NCBI GenBank assembly: GCA_907163375.1
Contig: CAJQUW010017017.1
Location: 1-64,000, forward strand
DNA length: 64,000 nucleotides
Direction of reading: 5' to 3'
From: Prostheceraeus crozeri
Taxonomy: Eukaryota; Platyhelminthes; Polycladida; Euryleptidae
Both the position numbers and the translations under genes were made by a program. Below the pieces are notes generated by a model. That model ran no database searches. It saw only the letters and a program-made list of their open reading frames with translations, and was not told the DNA's origin. Positions 12,990-23,793 of the stretch are shown in pieces (position 1 is the first letter of the stretch; each line of letters begins with the position of its first letter).

Positions 12990-13480
12990 ACATGATGACA
13001 AAGAAAGAAATCCTTTAAAACGTTCTGTACGTTCATCATTTTGAAATATCGCTCCTATAATCTATCAAGAGCATTATCAGTCACATATGCAACTTGCAAT
13101 GTCGATTTACAGGACATACATTGCTCCAGCTTGAAATCAGAGGTCGAGAAATCTCAGAGCATTCATTTTACTTGAAAGGGCTCCCCTGTTCACTATATTT
13201 GAACAATTTTCAAAATCTTTGCATGCTTTCGAATATCAGCTTCCAAAATATCATCACACTATATCACATGTGTCATTTAATGATTAATTGAAAAGTTCCA
13301 GCGACTATTCACTTATCTGAGAAATTATTGTCGGTGAAGAAGCTTTCAGTGTGTTTATTCGACAAAAGCGCTAGGATTCTTAACCGTATGAAGATCATCC
13401 TATAACTAGAATTTTTTTCTATTAAATTCTTGAGATATTCTTACAACCAGTGCACCGCCCACATTCAATTATGACTTTGT
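12990..13480 (+). repeat. Dispersed repeat R1, copy 1
   Basis: Matches 45128-45480 in the same orientation with many differences. Shared blocks are AAAGAAAGAAATCCTTTAAA, CTATCAAGAG, CACATATGCAAC and a CAATCAGT/ACCAGTGC.. stretch. No conserved open frame. It lies inside the hAT element at 12.3-15.1 kb, so the 45-kb copy may be a decayed relative of that interior or of something inserted into it. Confidence 0.55.
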
Positions 13481-13795
13481 GGACCAATTTTTAATTCGAA
13501 TTTTGAAAAATAGTTGTTGATGACTGCTGCAAATCGACACAATATACCAACCCAGGGAATAGTAGGCTATACCACATGAAACAATGCCACCATCTCACTT
13601 AATATTGTCTTCATAAAAATCCTGCTTTAATTTGTTGCCAACAACTTCCATAACCAACTTGGCAAATAGTTTGACTATGATACAATGTTTTAGATCGAAT
13701 CTGATCTACAAACCACAAATTTTTCATGTGCCATCATTATACATAGGCAAGATATCAAACTTCCATTCTAGTGTACTATTATCTACTTCTATGAG

Positions 13796-13802
<7 letters not shown>

Positions 13803-13832
<30 letters not shown>
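13803..13832. repeat. (GA)n microsatellite
   Basis: Fifteen uninterrupted GA units preceded by a short GT run, inside the 2.7-kb hAT element. Confidence 0.97.
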
Positions 13833-13835
<3 letters not shown>

Positions 13836-14965
13836 GAATAAATCTATTAATAAACTGACAGAAGAAAGAAATTCAATGTGCGAATAACGTGATTGTTGAT
13901 GAAAGAAAAAACGACGATAAAAATGATATCATGAAAACTGATCAATGGTCCATGTTAAAAAAGGAGATTAAAAATTCCGTGATAAGAACGAAATGTGGTC
14001 GGGTCGAAAGCTAGCGAGCAGAGATTAAAGGAAACTCTTTCAATTTTCAAAAGAAAGTGGATTTATCGTTAAGTCTCAAAAATTTGCATAAATTAGAGAC
14101 GATGAGAAATTGAAACAACGACAACTACCAACAACAACACATCCGACATCTTCAATAGCTGTTAGAAGAACTCCGGGCTCTCGCGGTGTAACTTGACTAC
14201 AGAAGTAGCAACTACAACTGCCTACCAGCGAACAACAACACGGTAGAGTATGCGGCAACATATCAACGAGCGCGATTGAAGATTGACGGTATAAGTGACA
14301 CTGATATTCATGAGATTTATGATATTATTTTGGTATAAGTGAGTCCGATCGAATTGAAGTGAATTCAACATCAAGAAGTGAACTGCAAGTTTAAAGTTTT
14401 TCTTTTATCGTTGAGTATCGTATTTGTATAACTATAGTCTTGAAAATTAGTATTGTCAATTGTTGTGGTTGGAAGTTGAATAATATTTCATGTCATTGCC
14501 ATTTTAATTGAATCATTAATTATTAGAATAATTTGTTGACACTGTCTATATTGTGATTTGAACTGACAGGCTGCCCTTTAATGCAGGGTTAATTTTCCTC
14601 TTTCCAAACCGATTGTTTTTCGTGTGTACAACAACTAAGTTGATCTCCAATTTTTGTGCTTATCCAATCAATAACTAAATTCAACAATTGTTTTATTTTG
14701 ACCGTCTTACATGATAAACAACTAAATAACAGATTGAACAAATATGATTATCTTTTCATTGTTTGCTTAATTGCTGAATTAACATTGTCCGGTGGCTCTA
14801 GGCCCATCAAAGTCACAATTGGCACCCTTTATTCAACAATAGAACAAAACTAGCTCTGTCGATCTATCTCTCTCTCTCTTATCTCTGCGTGCAGTTAACA
14901 CAACGGCCGAATACTGTGATTTCAATTTTTGTACAAATAGATTTATCACAGGTCTATCGAAAAAG

Positions 14966-15047
14966 TGGAATTGAGGTTTATGAAGGTCAATTCCAATTCC
15001 AATTCCAGTAGATTTAAATATCGTCAATTCCAATTCCAATTCCGACT
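14966..15047 (+). repeat. Right subterminal hexamer array of hAT element
   Basis: Two blocks of CAATTCCAATTCCAATTCC separated by about 20 bp, ending 12 bp before the element's right terminus. Together with the left array it gives the element its symmetrical architecture. Confidence 0.8.
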
Positions 15048-15067
15048 TTTCCAACTCTGGCTGTGAT

Positions 15068-18000
15068 ATCACTTCGCGCACACCAAAACACACATCGCCT
15101 GGCTAACATTCGATTCAGTGTATGCACTATACAGTGAGAAATGCCGATGAGAGGAAGTGAAATCATCAAGTGAACTAATTTTCGTACGTCTGCTACTTTC
15201 TTTAATAATGATCGGAAGGGCCAACATTATGGGGAAAACTTGTGCGCAATGATATGAATTCTTCGAATCTGAAGGAATTTTGGCAATCGAAGCACTTTGC
15301 TGGAACTCATATTAATCCGCAAGCGACGCCGGTTCCTCGATGTGCCGTCAATTTCGCATTAATCACACTTCTAGCAAACCGAAGCAGATATACAAAATAT
15401 TCAATTCTGTGGTACAGACACGGTCACCAAATGAATTGCGGCTCTGATACGTGTGTCCCAATCGGGAACCGACGGATTCCTTCGGAGAGATAAGATCATT
15501 CGGGGTGTCAATTATATGATCAGAGTAGATGCCCTAATACCGGTCGGGATGGCCGGTATTACTGAATGGGGCACTATATCACTTAGTATCGTACATGAAA
15601 GACGAAGTTATTAGCAGAAACAAGCTAAATGGCATTAATCTGAGCAAATTACATCTCGAACTTCTGTTAAGAATTAGACAAATTCAGCTGGCTGTTTTGT
15701 AGCAATATAAAAAAAGAAATTCAAGACGACATAACAACTGCTAACGGTCAAATTTCAAAACCGATTGCAGTTCTACTAAAGCAAAAATGTGTATAAATAT
15801 CTACTACCTAGCATTAGTTTTCGTATTGATATCCAGGAACATGCTCGGCATCGTCAGATGAGGTATATCACATGGTCTATCACAATTAATTTCCGTTTAA
15901 ACCATAGGGTTGATATTAAGGCACGGCCGTTATTAGGGCTGCTTCTGATGCATTAAGCACGTGGCGAGTAGGTATAAATGAGCCGGCCGGCTCTGTGTCT
16001 GAATATTCGATAAAATGGTTCCGGCTTCAGGATCGTCCACAAATTCGTTCCTCGGGATCCTGGTAAAGCCACTTTTAGAATCCGGTTGGAATTGGATTGA
16101 AATGGAAATTACTAATTACGTCTCTGAACCATCAACATGCTCTTATCGCCAATCGTTTCAGCAGCAATGTTTGACTAGTTAGAAGTTATCCCTAAGGAAT
16201 TTCTTACTTTTAGCCAGAAACTTTGGATACATTATCATAGAAGCGGTGAAAATTGAAACAGCCCAAAACATTTCAATTTACGAATCACAATGTCTTCCTT
16301 TAGAATGTTTATTCTTTATATGCCTGCAAAACAAGCAACATGGTGAATTCCTCGGATTTCCTAGTTGTTCATTAATTGCCGTACACACAGTGGAATAATT
16401 CATGTATAGCAGGCAGATGCTCACAGTCACAAGGAATGTTTTTGACTTCAGCTTATTCCAAAAGTTCACATAAAGTGGAGGATCGGAAACAATCTCAAAT
16501 TACAAGTCCAACTGGAGTGGATGGAATATTATTTTAATAGAGGATTAATTAAAAGCTTACTTTGAATGCCTCCATCCACAATGTCACCTATCAACAAAAT
16601 ACTCGAACAGAAAGAAATTCGATTTTGCATATTTTGTAGACATTAGACAAACAAAAATATTGCAGCTATGACAGCCACAATAAGGATGAGATGAATATAA
16701 TATGCCGATAAATTGCAAATTACAAAGGTTTTGAATTGGATAGTGTTACAAGGCAAAAAAAACTCTGTCCATGTGTTGTCCACAGTTCAGTCGCGTAAGC
16801 ACTTCACGTCAGCATAAGACGCTTTTCAACAAAGAAAATGGCAGTAAAATGAAATCAACATGTCTTTTCACACATCACAGCATTGCGTAGTCTGGCATTG
16901 CATAAATTCTATATGGTCTGACAAGTTTACTTGTTATCCGCAGAATTTATACATTTTACATCCATTTATGATATTTCTACCAACAGAGAGTTTTTGAACC
17001 ATTTTCTCCTATTATTCTAGTATACAGTTCAGGTTATGGTTGAAAATTCATTTCAATTTGATTCGAAGTAGAATATAACACATAATGAAATTCTTTTGAT
17101 TCGTCTTACGTCAGTGTGCAAGGAACTCATTGCGGTATAAGCCTTGTCGGTGCTGTAGAGTTATGATTGCATTTCAAAGTCAGAAATCTGCATCTGGATT
17201 GCATGTTGTGATGATGGATATCATGACCTTGCTTCCAAACTCCTTCCGCCCCGCCTGAAAGTATCACAACATATTGCATCAAATGCTGCATGATATGTTT
17301 TCTAAGATCTGATTATGGATTTTAATATCAGTAGAAGTCGAGCAACAACTGTAGTAGGCCTACATTAATTCTTTCACTTTATCCAAATCTACGGATATTT
17401 CTAATTTGCTATGAAATGTGAACTTGTCATACTTTTTAATTTCTATTCAGTGATACAATAAACGATTCTCTCTCTCTCTCAAAGTGACACATACGGATTT
17501 TCTTGTAATTTATTGCAATGTATAGAGTAGCATATTCTACGATGGATATTATGATAATTAATCTGATTAGTATTACTCATTCCTGTATTTATTTTATCAT
17601 ACTTTTGAAGATGTCAATTATCATGCTTTTATTAATGCTTTATATCTCCTACCTCTGTGTAGCATACTATCTGAATGACCGGCTCATCCAAATTGTCATC
17701 ATGGCCACATTAACAATGGAGAAGCCTTCTTTGTTTAAATGCATGTGCGGATATGTATAGATCGGACGATTCAGAATCTAAAGTTTTCCTCATCTACAGA
17801 GAGGAATATGTTGACAAACAGAAAAGAATATTCCCCCAAGCTGAAGACTGAATCACGCATGAAGCCTCGGGAATAGAGTTAGTTTAAACGTAGGTGAATT
17901 TAAAATTTTCATGCCAGAAGAGTTGTATCGTTGACAGTCTTCCTTGTGGAAAAATATCTAAACAATTTAAAAGTCTTGGGATATGAATTGACTGTCTAGA

Positions 18001-18388
18001 CATAGCATACAAATATTTTTGGATAAAAAAGCCTTTTTGAAATGAAAGAGTTTTCTGTAATTGCCTCTGAGAAGATTTCATGTTTCATTGATTACTGTCT
18101 TGGAATTTAGCAAGCAAAGCAAGATAGGATAAATCTCTTGGATAATCAAATGCACTTTATTATTAATTCATCAGCAATTCATTCATATTAAAGAAAGGAT
18201 GATGTTATCGAATCATTGAATCTGATAATCATTGCAGTTATAGTTAGTTCTGATATAAAATTGAATGAGCTGAATTTTTACTTATATTGCTTACATTGAA
18301 CATCAACAATCAACTTCTAAATTGGCTACGGAAGCGCGAGAAAAATAGGAAGGATGTATGTACACGCACATGCATGTCGACTCAACAT
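15068..18388. other. Non-coding DNA
   Basis: About 3.3 kb without a supported gene. Visible features are a 7-bp hairpin ATACCGG..CCGGTAT at 15538-15560, a perfect palindrome AGCCGGCCGGCT near 15981, and a short (TC)n tract at 17467-17480 after CAATAAACGATT that could be a LINE-type tail. Open frames at 15242-15493 and 17518-17760 have no family resemblance. Confidence 0.4.
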
Positions 18389-19128
18389 GCTCCGACTCCG
18401 ACTCCGGGGGTTGATAGGACTCCGACTCCGGGTGGCAAGTATATAAGCTTAGTTTTTTTGAGACATTAACTGGTAGCCTACATCACAGATCATTATAGGC
18501 TTTCCTGAATCGATATTTAGTGATCATTGCATCAATTATCAATCATTTTCGATGAAACTTGATAAAATGTCTCTTTAAGTTGGATGCATGCGACTCGGCT
18601 GCCCCCATCTTCTTGATGCATGCTTCACACGGTTTTTCTCCAGTCTCTATCAGGCACATAAGTCCCCATCCTTCTCCAAAAAATGAGTACACTTTCGATT
18701 TTAATATCCGCTTTACAGGAGCCATCACACACGATTAGCATGAGGGTATGATGCAATGTTCTCAAACAAACCAGTATTTCATTTTTGTTTCTGATGTGAC
18801 CTTTGGCGCGCAGGTGTGATGGAGGCTAGGAAGGCTTGTCTTCTCTACTAAATCACCGAGTGAAAAAACAATCCTTTTCTTCGCTATCACGGTTCATTCC
18901 CTCAACTATTATAAGCTTTGTATGCATTGCTGTCTCTGTACTTTTGTTTGACGAAGAAAGTTGACATCAAGACAATGACAGCTATGCACGAGAATAAATG
19001 ATTTGCTTGTATTATACTATTTCGGGTCTAGTTGTAGGCCGGAGTCTGGAGTCCTATCATTTGATAGGACTCCGACTCCAGCAAAAATGATAGGACTCCG
19101 GGACTACGACTCCGACTCCACATCCCTG
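18389..19128 (-). mobile_element. hAT element fragment, GGAGTC-hexamer family
   Basis: The right terminus at 19128, read on the minus strand, is CAGGGATGTGGAGTCGGAGT. This is a hAT-type terminus followed at once by GGAGTC hexamers alternating with CCTATCA units (19039-19128). A second block of the same hexamers lies at 18389-18431 but in the same orientation as the first, not inverted, so it is not a proper opposite end. Between them is a BED-finger coding segment on the minus strand, as expected downstream of a hAT 5' end. No matching 8-bp duplication was found. The element is rearranged or truncated. Confidence 0.65.
18543..18728 (-). pseudogene. BED-type zinc finger of a hAT transposase
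   Basis: The minus-strand frame reads KSKVYSFFGE, then CEAC, then SHASNLKRHFIKFH. This fits the BED finger: aromatic-rich start, Cys-x2-Cys, then His-x4-His after an (N/H)xSNLxRH stretch. BED fingers form the N-terminal DNA-binding part of hAT transposases. The frame stops right after the second histidine (RK*). Either the exon is spliced further or the coding part is lost. The catalytic core is not seen in the window. Its place between GGAGTC hexamer blocks ties it to this hAT family. Confidence 0.65.
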
Positions 19129-19421
19129 ACATGTATATATTATACGAGTTTATTATTCATAACAGCTAGTATGTGCCTTGTTTCTTATTATGATATAACT
19201 CGTCACTCTCTACGTTCACTCCGACTCTGGCCTTGGTTCTAAATTTTACGGATCTGACTACCGTCAGCATATCGGCATTTTTTAATGTCAATGAAATTAT
19301 TGATGAATTATGCTTACTTTTGTGATGTCTAGTGACGATTACCTGCAGTAGGGATTAAAACAGTCTTTCCTTTCTGAAATGATTGAACACACATTAAAAA
19401 TGTTTCGCATAAGATATAGTA

Positions 19422-20806
19422 CAGTCCGTTTCATAAAAAGTGGATCATCCTAAAATTTGACTAAATAAAACATAAGTATGATACAGAAAGCATTTTTCAT
19501 GTTATTTCATGTCCCTAATATATTTAAATGTCCTTATATAATCTGATAAGCTATGATACAGTAACGGTTCTTAAGAAGCTAATATTTTGTAGCCCTACCC
19601 TTATTGTCAATGACATTACCAATTCGTCTAGGCATTGATTCGATGATATCGTTGATTTTTGACTGATCTAACTTTCTCCACTCTCTTTTTAACAGTGACG
19701 TAAGTTGTGATACGCCATCTGTAGGTAGCAGTGAACGACGAACGCTACGTTTTAGAATACTCCATACATTTTCTATGGGATTCAGATCAGGAGAACGAGC
19801 TGGCCAAGATAATGTCCTAAGCCCTAATTGAGACTTGCATAAGTTGACTCTACTACTCCTGTGACACGTAGCATTATCATCCATAAATAACCAAGTCGAT
19901 GGATTTCGTCAGTGACAATGACTCATTGCCGTCTGAGACGTCTTTTTGTATGCTGATATGATAATTCGATGTGAGAGGGCCTCTTACAGCTCTTGAAATT
20001 CGACTCAATAAGTCTTCTACGAATAGTGGACTTAGAAATAGGCGAGTCTAGTGCAGCCATCTCAATTAGCGAGAGACTTGGATCAACTTTAACAAATCTC
20101 AAAATTAGGCGGTCTCTACGTTTGGATGTTTTGCGTGGACGGCCAGAGCCCTCTTTACGACAGAGTCGAAAATCATCATGATGCCATCGATGCACATTTG
20201 TGTAAGGGACATTTAGTCTCTTGCTTGTAGCTCGCAAAGAAAACCCTAGTTCTAGCAAGGCTGACACTTTGCCTTTTGTGAATGCGATCTCGTTATTATT
20301 CATTTGTGCTTTGTACTGTTTTCAACCGGTAAGAGATAGATTTCTAGCTGAAAACGATCAGGAGTGCTGCCAACACCACCGCAACGAAGTCAGGAAGCTA
20401 TGGAACATTAAGTCCAGTTAATCACATGTAGCAGTTACATTGTTGTTGATGAATAATGGTGCTATACTGGCTCTGATTGACCGATTTTCTTTATTTTTGT
20501 TTTGCTTGATAGCTTTTGGCTTGTAGAACAACATATTACATAACAAAGGAAACAAATATAATTTTATAAGAGTGAGGTATGATTTTGTGTAACATTGCTA
20601 AATGAAGATCAAATTATCTACTACTTTTTTATCTATAACAGGAAAACAACTCAATATTCATGCTTGAAATTTCCGACAATGATATTAGTAAGCACAACTG
20701 ACATATCTTCCAAATTTCAGAGAAATTCGTTCAAATTTGGCGGAGTTAGACAAAGTTGAAGTTATGGCGATGTTTAAGGGTGATCCATTTTTTATGAAAC
20801 AATCTG
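19422..20806 (-). mobile_element. Tc1-like transposon, internally deleted
   Basis: The ends are inverted repeats of about 30 bp. The left reads CAGTCCGTTTCATAAAAAG and the right, reversed, CAGATTGTTTCATAAAAAA, both continuing TGGATCA(C/T)CC. Each is bordered by TA (19420-19421 and 20807-20808), the Tc1/mariner target. The element is 1385 bp and codes on the minus strand. The transposase is present in two pieces with a central part missing, so this copy is non-autonomous but could have been mobilised in trans. Confidence 0.92.
19579..20303 (-). pseudogene. Tc1-like DD34E transposase with internal deletion
   Basis: The N-terminal piece (start 20303, about 126 residues) has the paired-like helix-turn-helix: KGKVSALLELGFSLRATSKR, then GSGRPRKTSKRRDR and a second helical domain ending KRRLRRQ. 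The C-terminal piece has WLFMDDNATCH with the second catalytic Asp and PDLNPIENVW with the catalytic Glu, 34 residues apart. Intact relatives are about 340 residues. Here about 100 residues between the two pieces, including the first catalytic Asp, are absent and the junction near 19890-19925 is out of frame. Confidence 0.9.
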
Positions 20807-21200
20807 TATATTGTGTTTGAGAATAATGGAATTTCTGATGATTCAGACTTATAGCAATTAATACAATGAAGATTGATCATACATTAGACATTAATGTCTC
20901 AATTAAACTTCCCTCAGTTCATGGCTTTGAAAGCGAAGACAGCCGGAAGTGATCTGATTCATGCCGTGTCTGTTTCCAACCTGATGTTTCCTCATTTCTA
21001 TGAAAATAATATCCAACAGAAGCAATTGATTTTCAAAGATGAATTCAAGAAACAGCAGCTCGCTAAGATGCTGAATTTGTACTGAATTTGGCCTATATGC
21101 GTGCTTATAGTCTTGTCATTGCGGAATAGGACTATATGACTTTCTTGCTTTAAGCTGACTGAGTACAAATTCTTCCATTGAGCGCTCCTGCTACCATATC
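20807..21200. other. Non-coding DNA
   Basis: Short spacer between the Tc1 element and the tRNA-like sequence. A 63-codon frame at 20894-21085 has no recognisable family. Confidence 0.4.
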
Positions 21201-21284
21201 GCTTTGATAGCTCAGCTAGTAGAGTGATTGCCTAGATTGCCAGAGGGCAATGGTTGAAATCCGCCGAGAAGCGAGCTACTTTTT
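21201..21284 (+). pseudogene. tRNA-like pseudogene or SINE head with T-run
   Basis: The sequence has an A-box-like TAGCTCAGCTAGTAG and, at normal spacing, a B-box-like GGTTGAAATCC. A five-T run at 21280-21284 could end RNA polymerase III transcription. Length and box spacing fit a tRNA of about 72 nt. The acceptor, anticodon and T stems pair poorly, so it is not a functional tRNA. It is either a tRNA pseudogene or the head of a tRNA-derived SINE. No A-rich tail or target duplication was identified. Confidence 0.55.
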
Positions 21285-22197
21285 GTCTGTTAATACTTGA
21301 AAACACATGGTGAGTTGGAATCAAAGTTGATGATGAAATGCTACAATATTAAGGAGAAACTTATACCGATAAAATATTTAAAATCAATATTAAATATAGT
21401 TATATATAAATATAGTTTTTATTAATAAATAAGTTATTGATAGAAACTGCTTTTTGAAGCTCGAACATTATTCCGTGAGTGAACCATGCGAGTTCGGAGT
21501 CGTTAACTTTAAGTCTCTGACTCCGCATCCGTGGTCGAAAATCGACAAAAGACTGACTTGAGAATAATGGCCCAACCACTAGTTTGAACTTGGTCGATCG
21601 AGATTTGCACTACATCCTAGTGAAAAAGGCCATTGACACGAACAATTCTGTTTCAACAATATTTGATTCACAAACAGACGTTTGCTTGAGAGCAAACTGT
21701 CATGAAAAAGACTAGGTCTTCTTTCACATATTCAACAAAAAGCATAGAGAAGAAGGACGGAAATGTGATCAATCTTATATTAGCTTTCCATGACAATTCA
21801 ATGTCTTCATTCAACTGACGATAGAGACTCTACAGTTAACAGTATAGACCTTTGAATGTTATTGGCAATAGAAAAGGCCATTGCTTTTTAATTATATTAG
21901 TTGCCTCTCACTGCTCACAAGTGTGAATCTACAAGGACAAAATTCAATTAGCTAGATTGTAGAAGCTATTTCACGCATGAAATAGCTGTACAGTGTACTG
22001 TACATCAATTAGACAATTTTTAATTTGTCATAAATTTGTCTTTATAGTATTTTGATAATCAGTTAGTAAGATTTTATGACAAGATTATCTTCTCTGAGCA
22101 ATTGCTGTTATTTCCTTAATCCTTAATTCTAAACTTATTTTATTGTAATCTCTCTTTAAAACATCAATTACAGGAGAAATTACAAATAAAAATTAAA
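21285..22197. other. Non-coding DNA with a decayed GGAGTC hexamer patch
   Basis: At 21490-21533 there is TTCGGAGTCG followed 20 bp later by CTGACTCCGCATCCGTGG. This resembles both orientations of the GGAGTC hAT terminus (CAGGGATGTGGAGTC) in decayed form. The rest, including the 3' flank of the downstream LINE, shows no feature. Confidence 0.35.
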
Positions 22198-23475
22198 TTA
22201 CACGAGAAAAATTTCATCCAAAGTTGGTGTACGCGGTATGGTGGATAAGACACTTATCGCATTTCCACGCTGAACCGCCATATTCAATGCTTGGAAGAGG
22301 AATTTAGTAGATCGTATTTCCCCTATCTCTCGCTTAATGAGCGCGCCGATTTCGTTTATGAGACGCATGCCTTCTTTTCCCCATGAACCTAAAGTCTCGA
22401 CACAGATTGGCACAACGTGATTTGAATCGCTCAAATTTGAATATTTGGCCAATTTCTTTGCCTCGGTTTTTTCGGCGATTACACCTGACTTGATGTTGGA
22501 GTCAGCAATGTGACTGGGTGCCAGCGTATCCACGCATGTGAAGTCCCAGACTAAGCATTTCCCAGCTTTACAGGGAATCAATGTCATTCCATCTGGCCTT
22601 TTACCGTCAGACCGTGACATTCCGATGGGCTCCAAAACTGATGGGAATCCGGCGGATCCCAGAGCACGCTTTACGAGGTCGTTAGCTTGGTGATGGCGTG
22701 GAAACCGTCCTGCGCTTTTCTTGCAGCTAAGTCCGTGATGCCCGCTTGGTTCAACTTTAGTGCCGCAGATGCAAGTATGTGTATGGCACAATGTTGATCC
22801 TAGGTCAAGACCGACAGCAATTCGCAGTTGAATGTCATCCAGCTTAAGGCCCAGGGATGAAATTGGCATTGCATTTAACCAGTCGCCAGAATGTAATGAT
22901 GCAGTGGAAATAAGTCGGGCCTTGTCTTGTACAGTAGTTGCATTTAAGAGCAGAGTGTCTCTAATGCCGGTGCAGATGGCATTATCCAATGTCTTTTGTC
23001 GTACAGATTGAGGATTTGAAATTTCTGGCTTTTGCATATCAGATGCTCGTAGTATGGTATCGTATCTACTCATTGCAATATCCAAGTAAGGGTCGTTGTT
23101 TCTGTATAAAGGTGGCAAAACGTTATCAACATAATTAGAACAATTCATTGAAGAAGCAATAAATGAGGGCAACGCTAAAGATGAAGCCTTTCGAGTACCA
23201 AGCCCACCGAATGAAACTGGAAGAGTATCCTGTGTCCACGATTGGTCGGTAAAGCTTGTGTTGAGGATATCTTCCAGTCCCATTTGCAGGGTAAAGTCAT
23301 ATTTGTTGATAATTGGATTCATGAAGCATGGGAATGATCTCAAAGTATACATTAATTTCGGGATACTAAAGCAATTTTTAAGAAGGTAATCCTTAATTGT
23401 AAACTGCAAGTATGACAATTTATGACTGTTGTGTAAATTGAAAGTGCGACAACGACCATAGATACAAATGAGCAT
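22198..23475 (-). CDS. LINE C-terminal region with restriction-like endonuclease
   Basis: A 425-residue open frame. The first 110 residues (LKNCFSIPKLMYTLRSFPCF, later GGLGTRKASSLALPSFIASS) match the segment after the RT core in a LINE family widespread in marine invertebrates. Around residues 230-270 is a Cys/His cluster (HTCICG.. GHHGLSCKKSAG..RHH). It is followed by GKRPDG and, about 15 residues on, VWDFT, the PD..D arrangement of the restriction-like endonuclease of R2/R4/NeSL-type LINEs. In that group this domain cuts target DNA for target-primed reverse transcription. RT catalytic motifs are absent upstream, so the copy is 5'-truncated, yet this part has no stop or frameshift. Confidence 0.75.
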   Translation of the reverse strand: MLICIYGRCRTFNLHNSHKLSYLQFTIKDYLLKNCFSIPKLMYTLRSFPCFMNPIINKYDFTLQMGLEDILNTSFTDQSWTQDTLPVSFGGLGTRKASSLALPSFIASSMNCSNYVDNVLPPLYRNNDPYLDIAMSRYDTILRASDMQKPEISNPQSVRQKTLDNAICTGIRDTLLLNATTVQDKARLISTASLHSGDWLNAMPISSLGLKLDDIQLRIAVGLDLGSTLCHTHTCICGTKVEPSGHHGLSCKKSAGRFPRHHQANDLVKRALGSAGFPSVLEPIGMSRSDGKRPDGMTLIPCKAGKCLVWDFTCVDTLAPSHIADSNIKSGVIAEKTEAKKLAKYSNLSDSNHVVPICVETLGSWGKEGMRLINEIGALIKREIGEIRSTKFLFQALNMAVQRGNAISVLSTIPRTPTLDEIFLV

Positions 23476-23692
23476 TAGCCGTTGAGAGTCATGCGCTATT
23501 GCATGAGATATATGGAAAGTACGAGGAAATCGTGTTTCAAATTATCTTTGTTAATTAGTTACGTATGTAATAGTGTCATCAAGAATATGAAACCGATTGA
23601 GTGATATGAAATTAGAATGATAATGGCTCTTTGCTTCCTGAAGGCCTATTATTCATCATTATTCTTCATTATCTATTTCACATCAAAGATCT
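23476..23692. other. Upstream flank of truncated LINE
   Basis: No continuation of the LINE reading frame is visible here. The 5' truncation point lies near 23475-23500. Confidence 0.35.
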
Positions 23693-23793
23693 GTCGCAGC
23701 CATAGAAATTGACAACAATAAAACCTCTAGAATGGAAATTAAGCTTCATGCAATGCACAATAACGGCACATAAATCGCGAGCATTTTCACTTA

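Larger units (their letters stand above)
12342..15059. mobile_element. Complete non-autonomous hAT element, 2.7 kb, hexamer-array type
   Basis: The left terminus is CAGAGCTGGAAAA and the right terminus, reversed, is CAGAGTTGGAAAA. The flanking 8 bp are identical: GCTGTGAT at 12334-12341 and 15060-15067. This is the hAT hallmark of an 8-bp target duplication with CAGnG-type ends. Just inside each end lies an array of AATTCC-type hexamers in inverted orientation (12358-12482 and 14966-15047). The 2.5-kb interior has no transposase or BED finger. It holds two GA microsatellites, a relative of the 37.3-kb MITE and a segment repeated at 45.1 kb. It was probably mobilised in trans and has acquired other insertions. 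Confidence 0.85.

Noticed and set aside
13632-13841. Frame ending in an Arg-Glu repeat
   Set aside because: The repeat is the (GA)n microsatellite; nothing else supports a protein.
19129-19136. ACATGTAT as the target duplication of the GGAGTC-family hAT
   Set aside because: No second copy stands next to a matching hAT terminus; the only nearby similar string (about 12626) lies inside another element.
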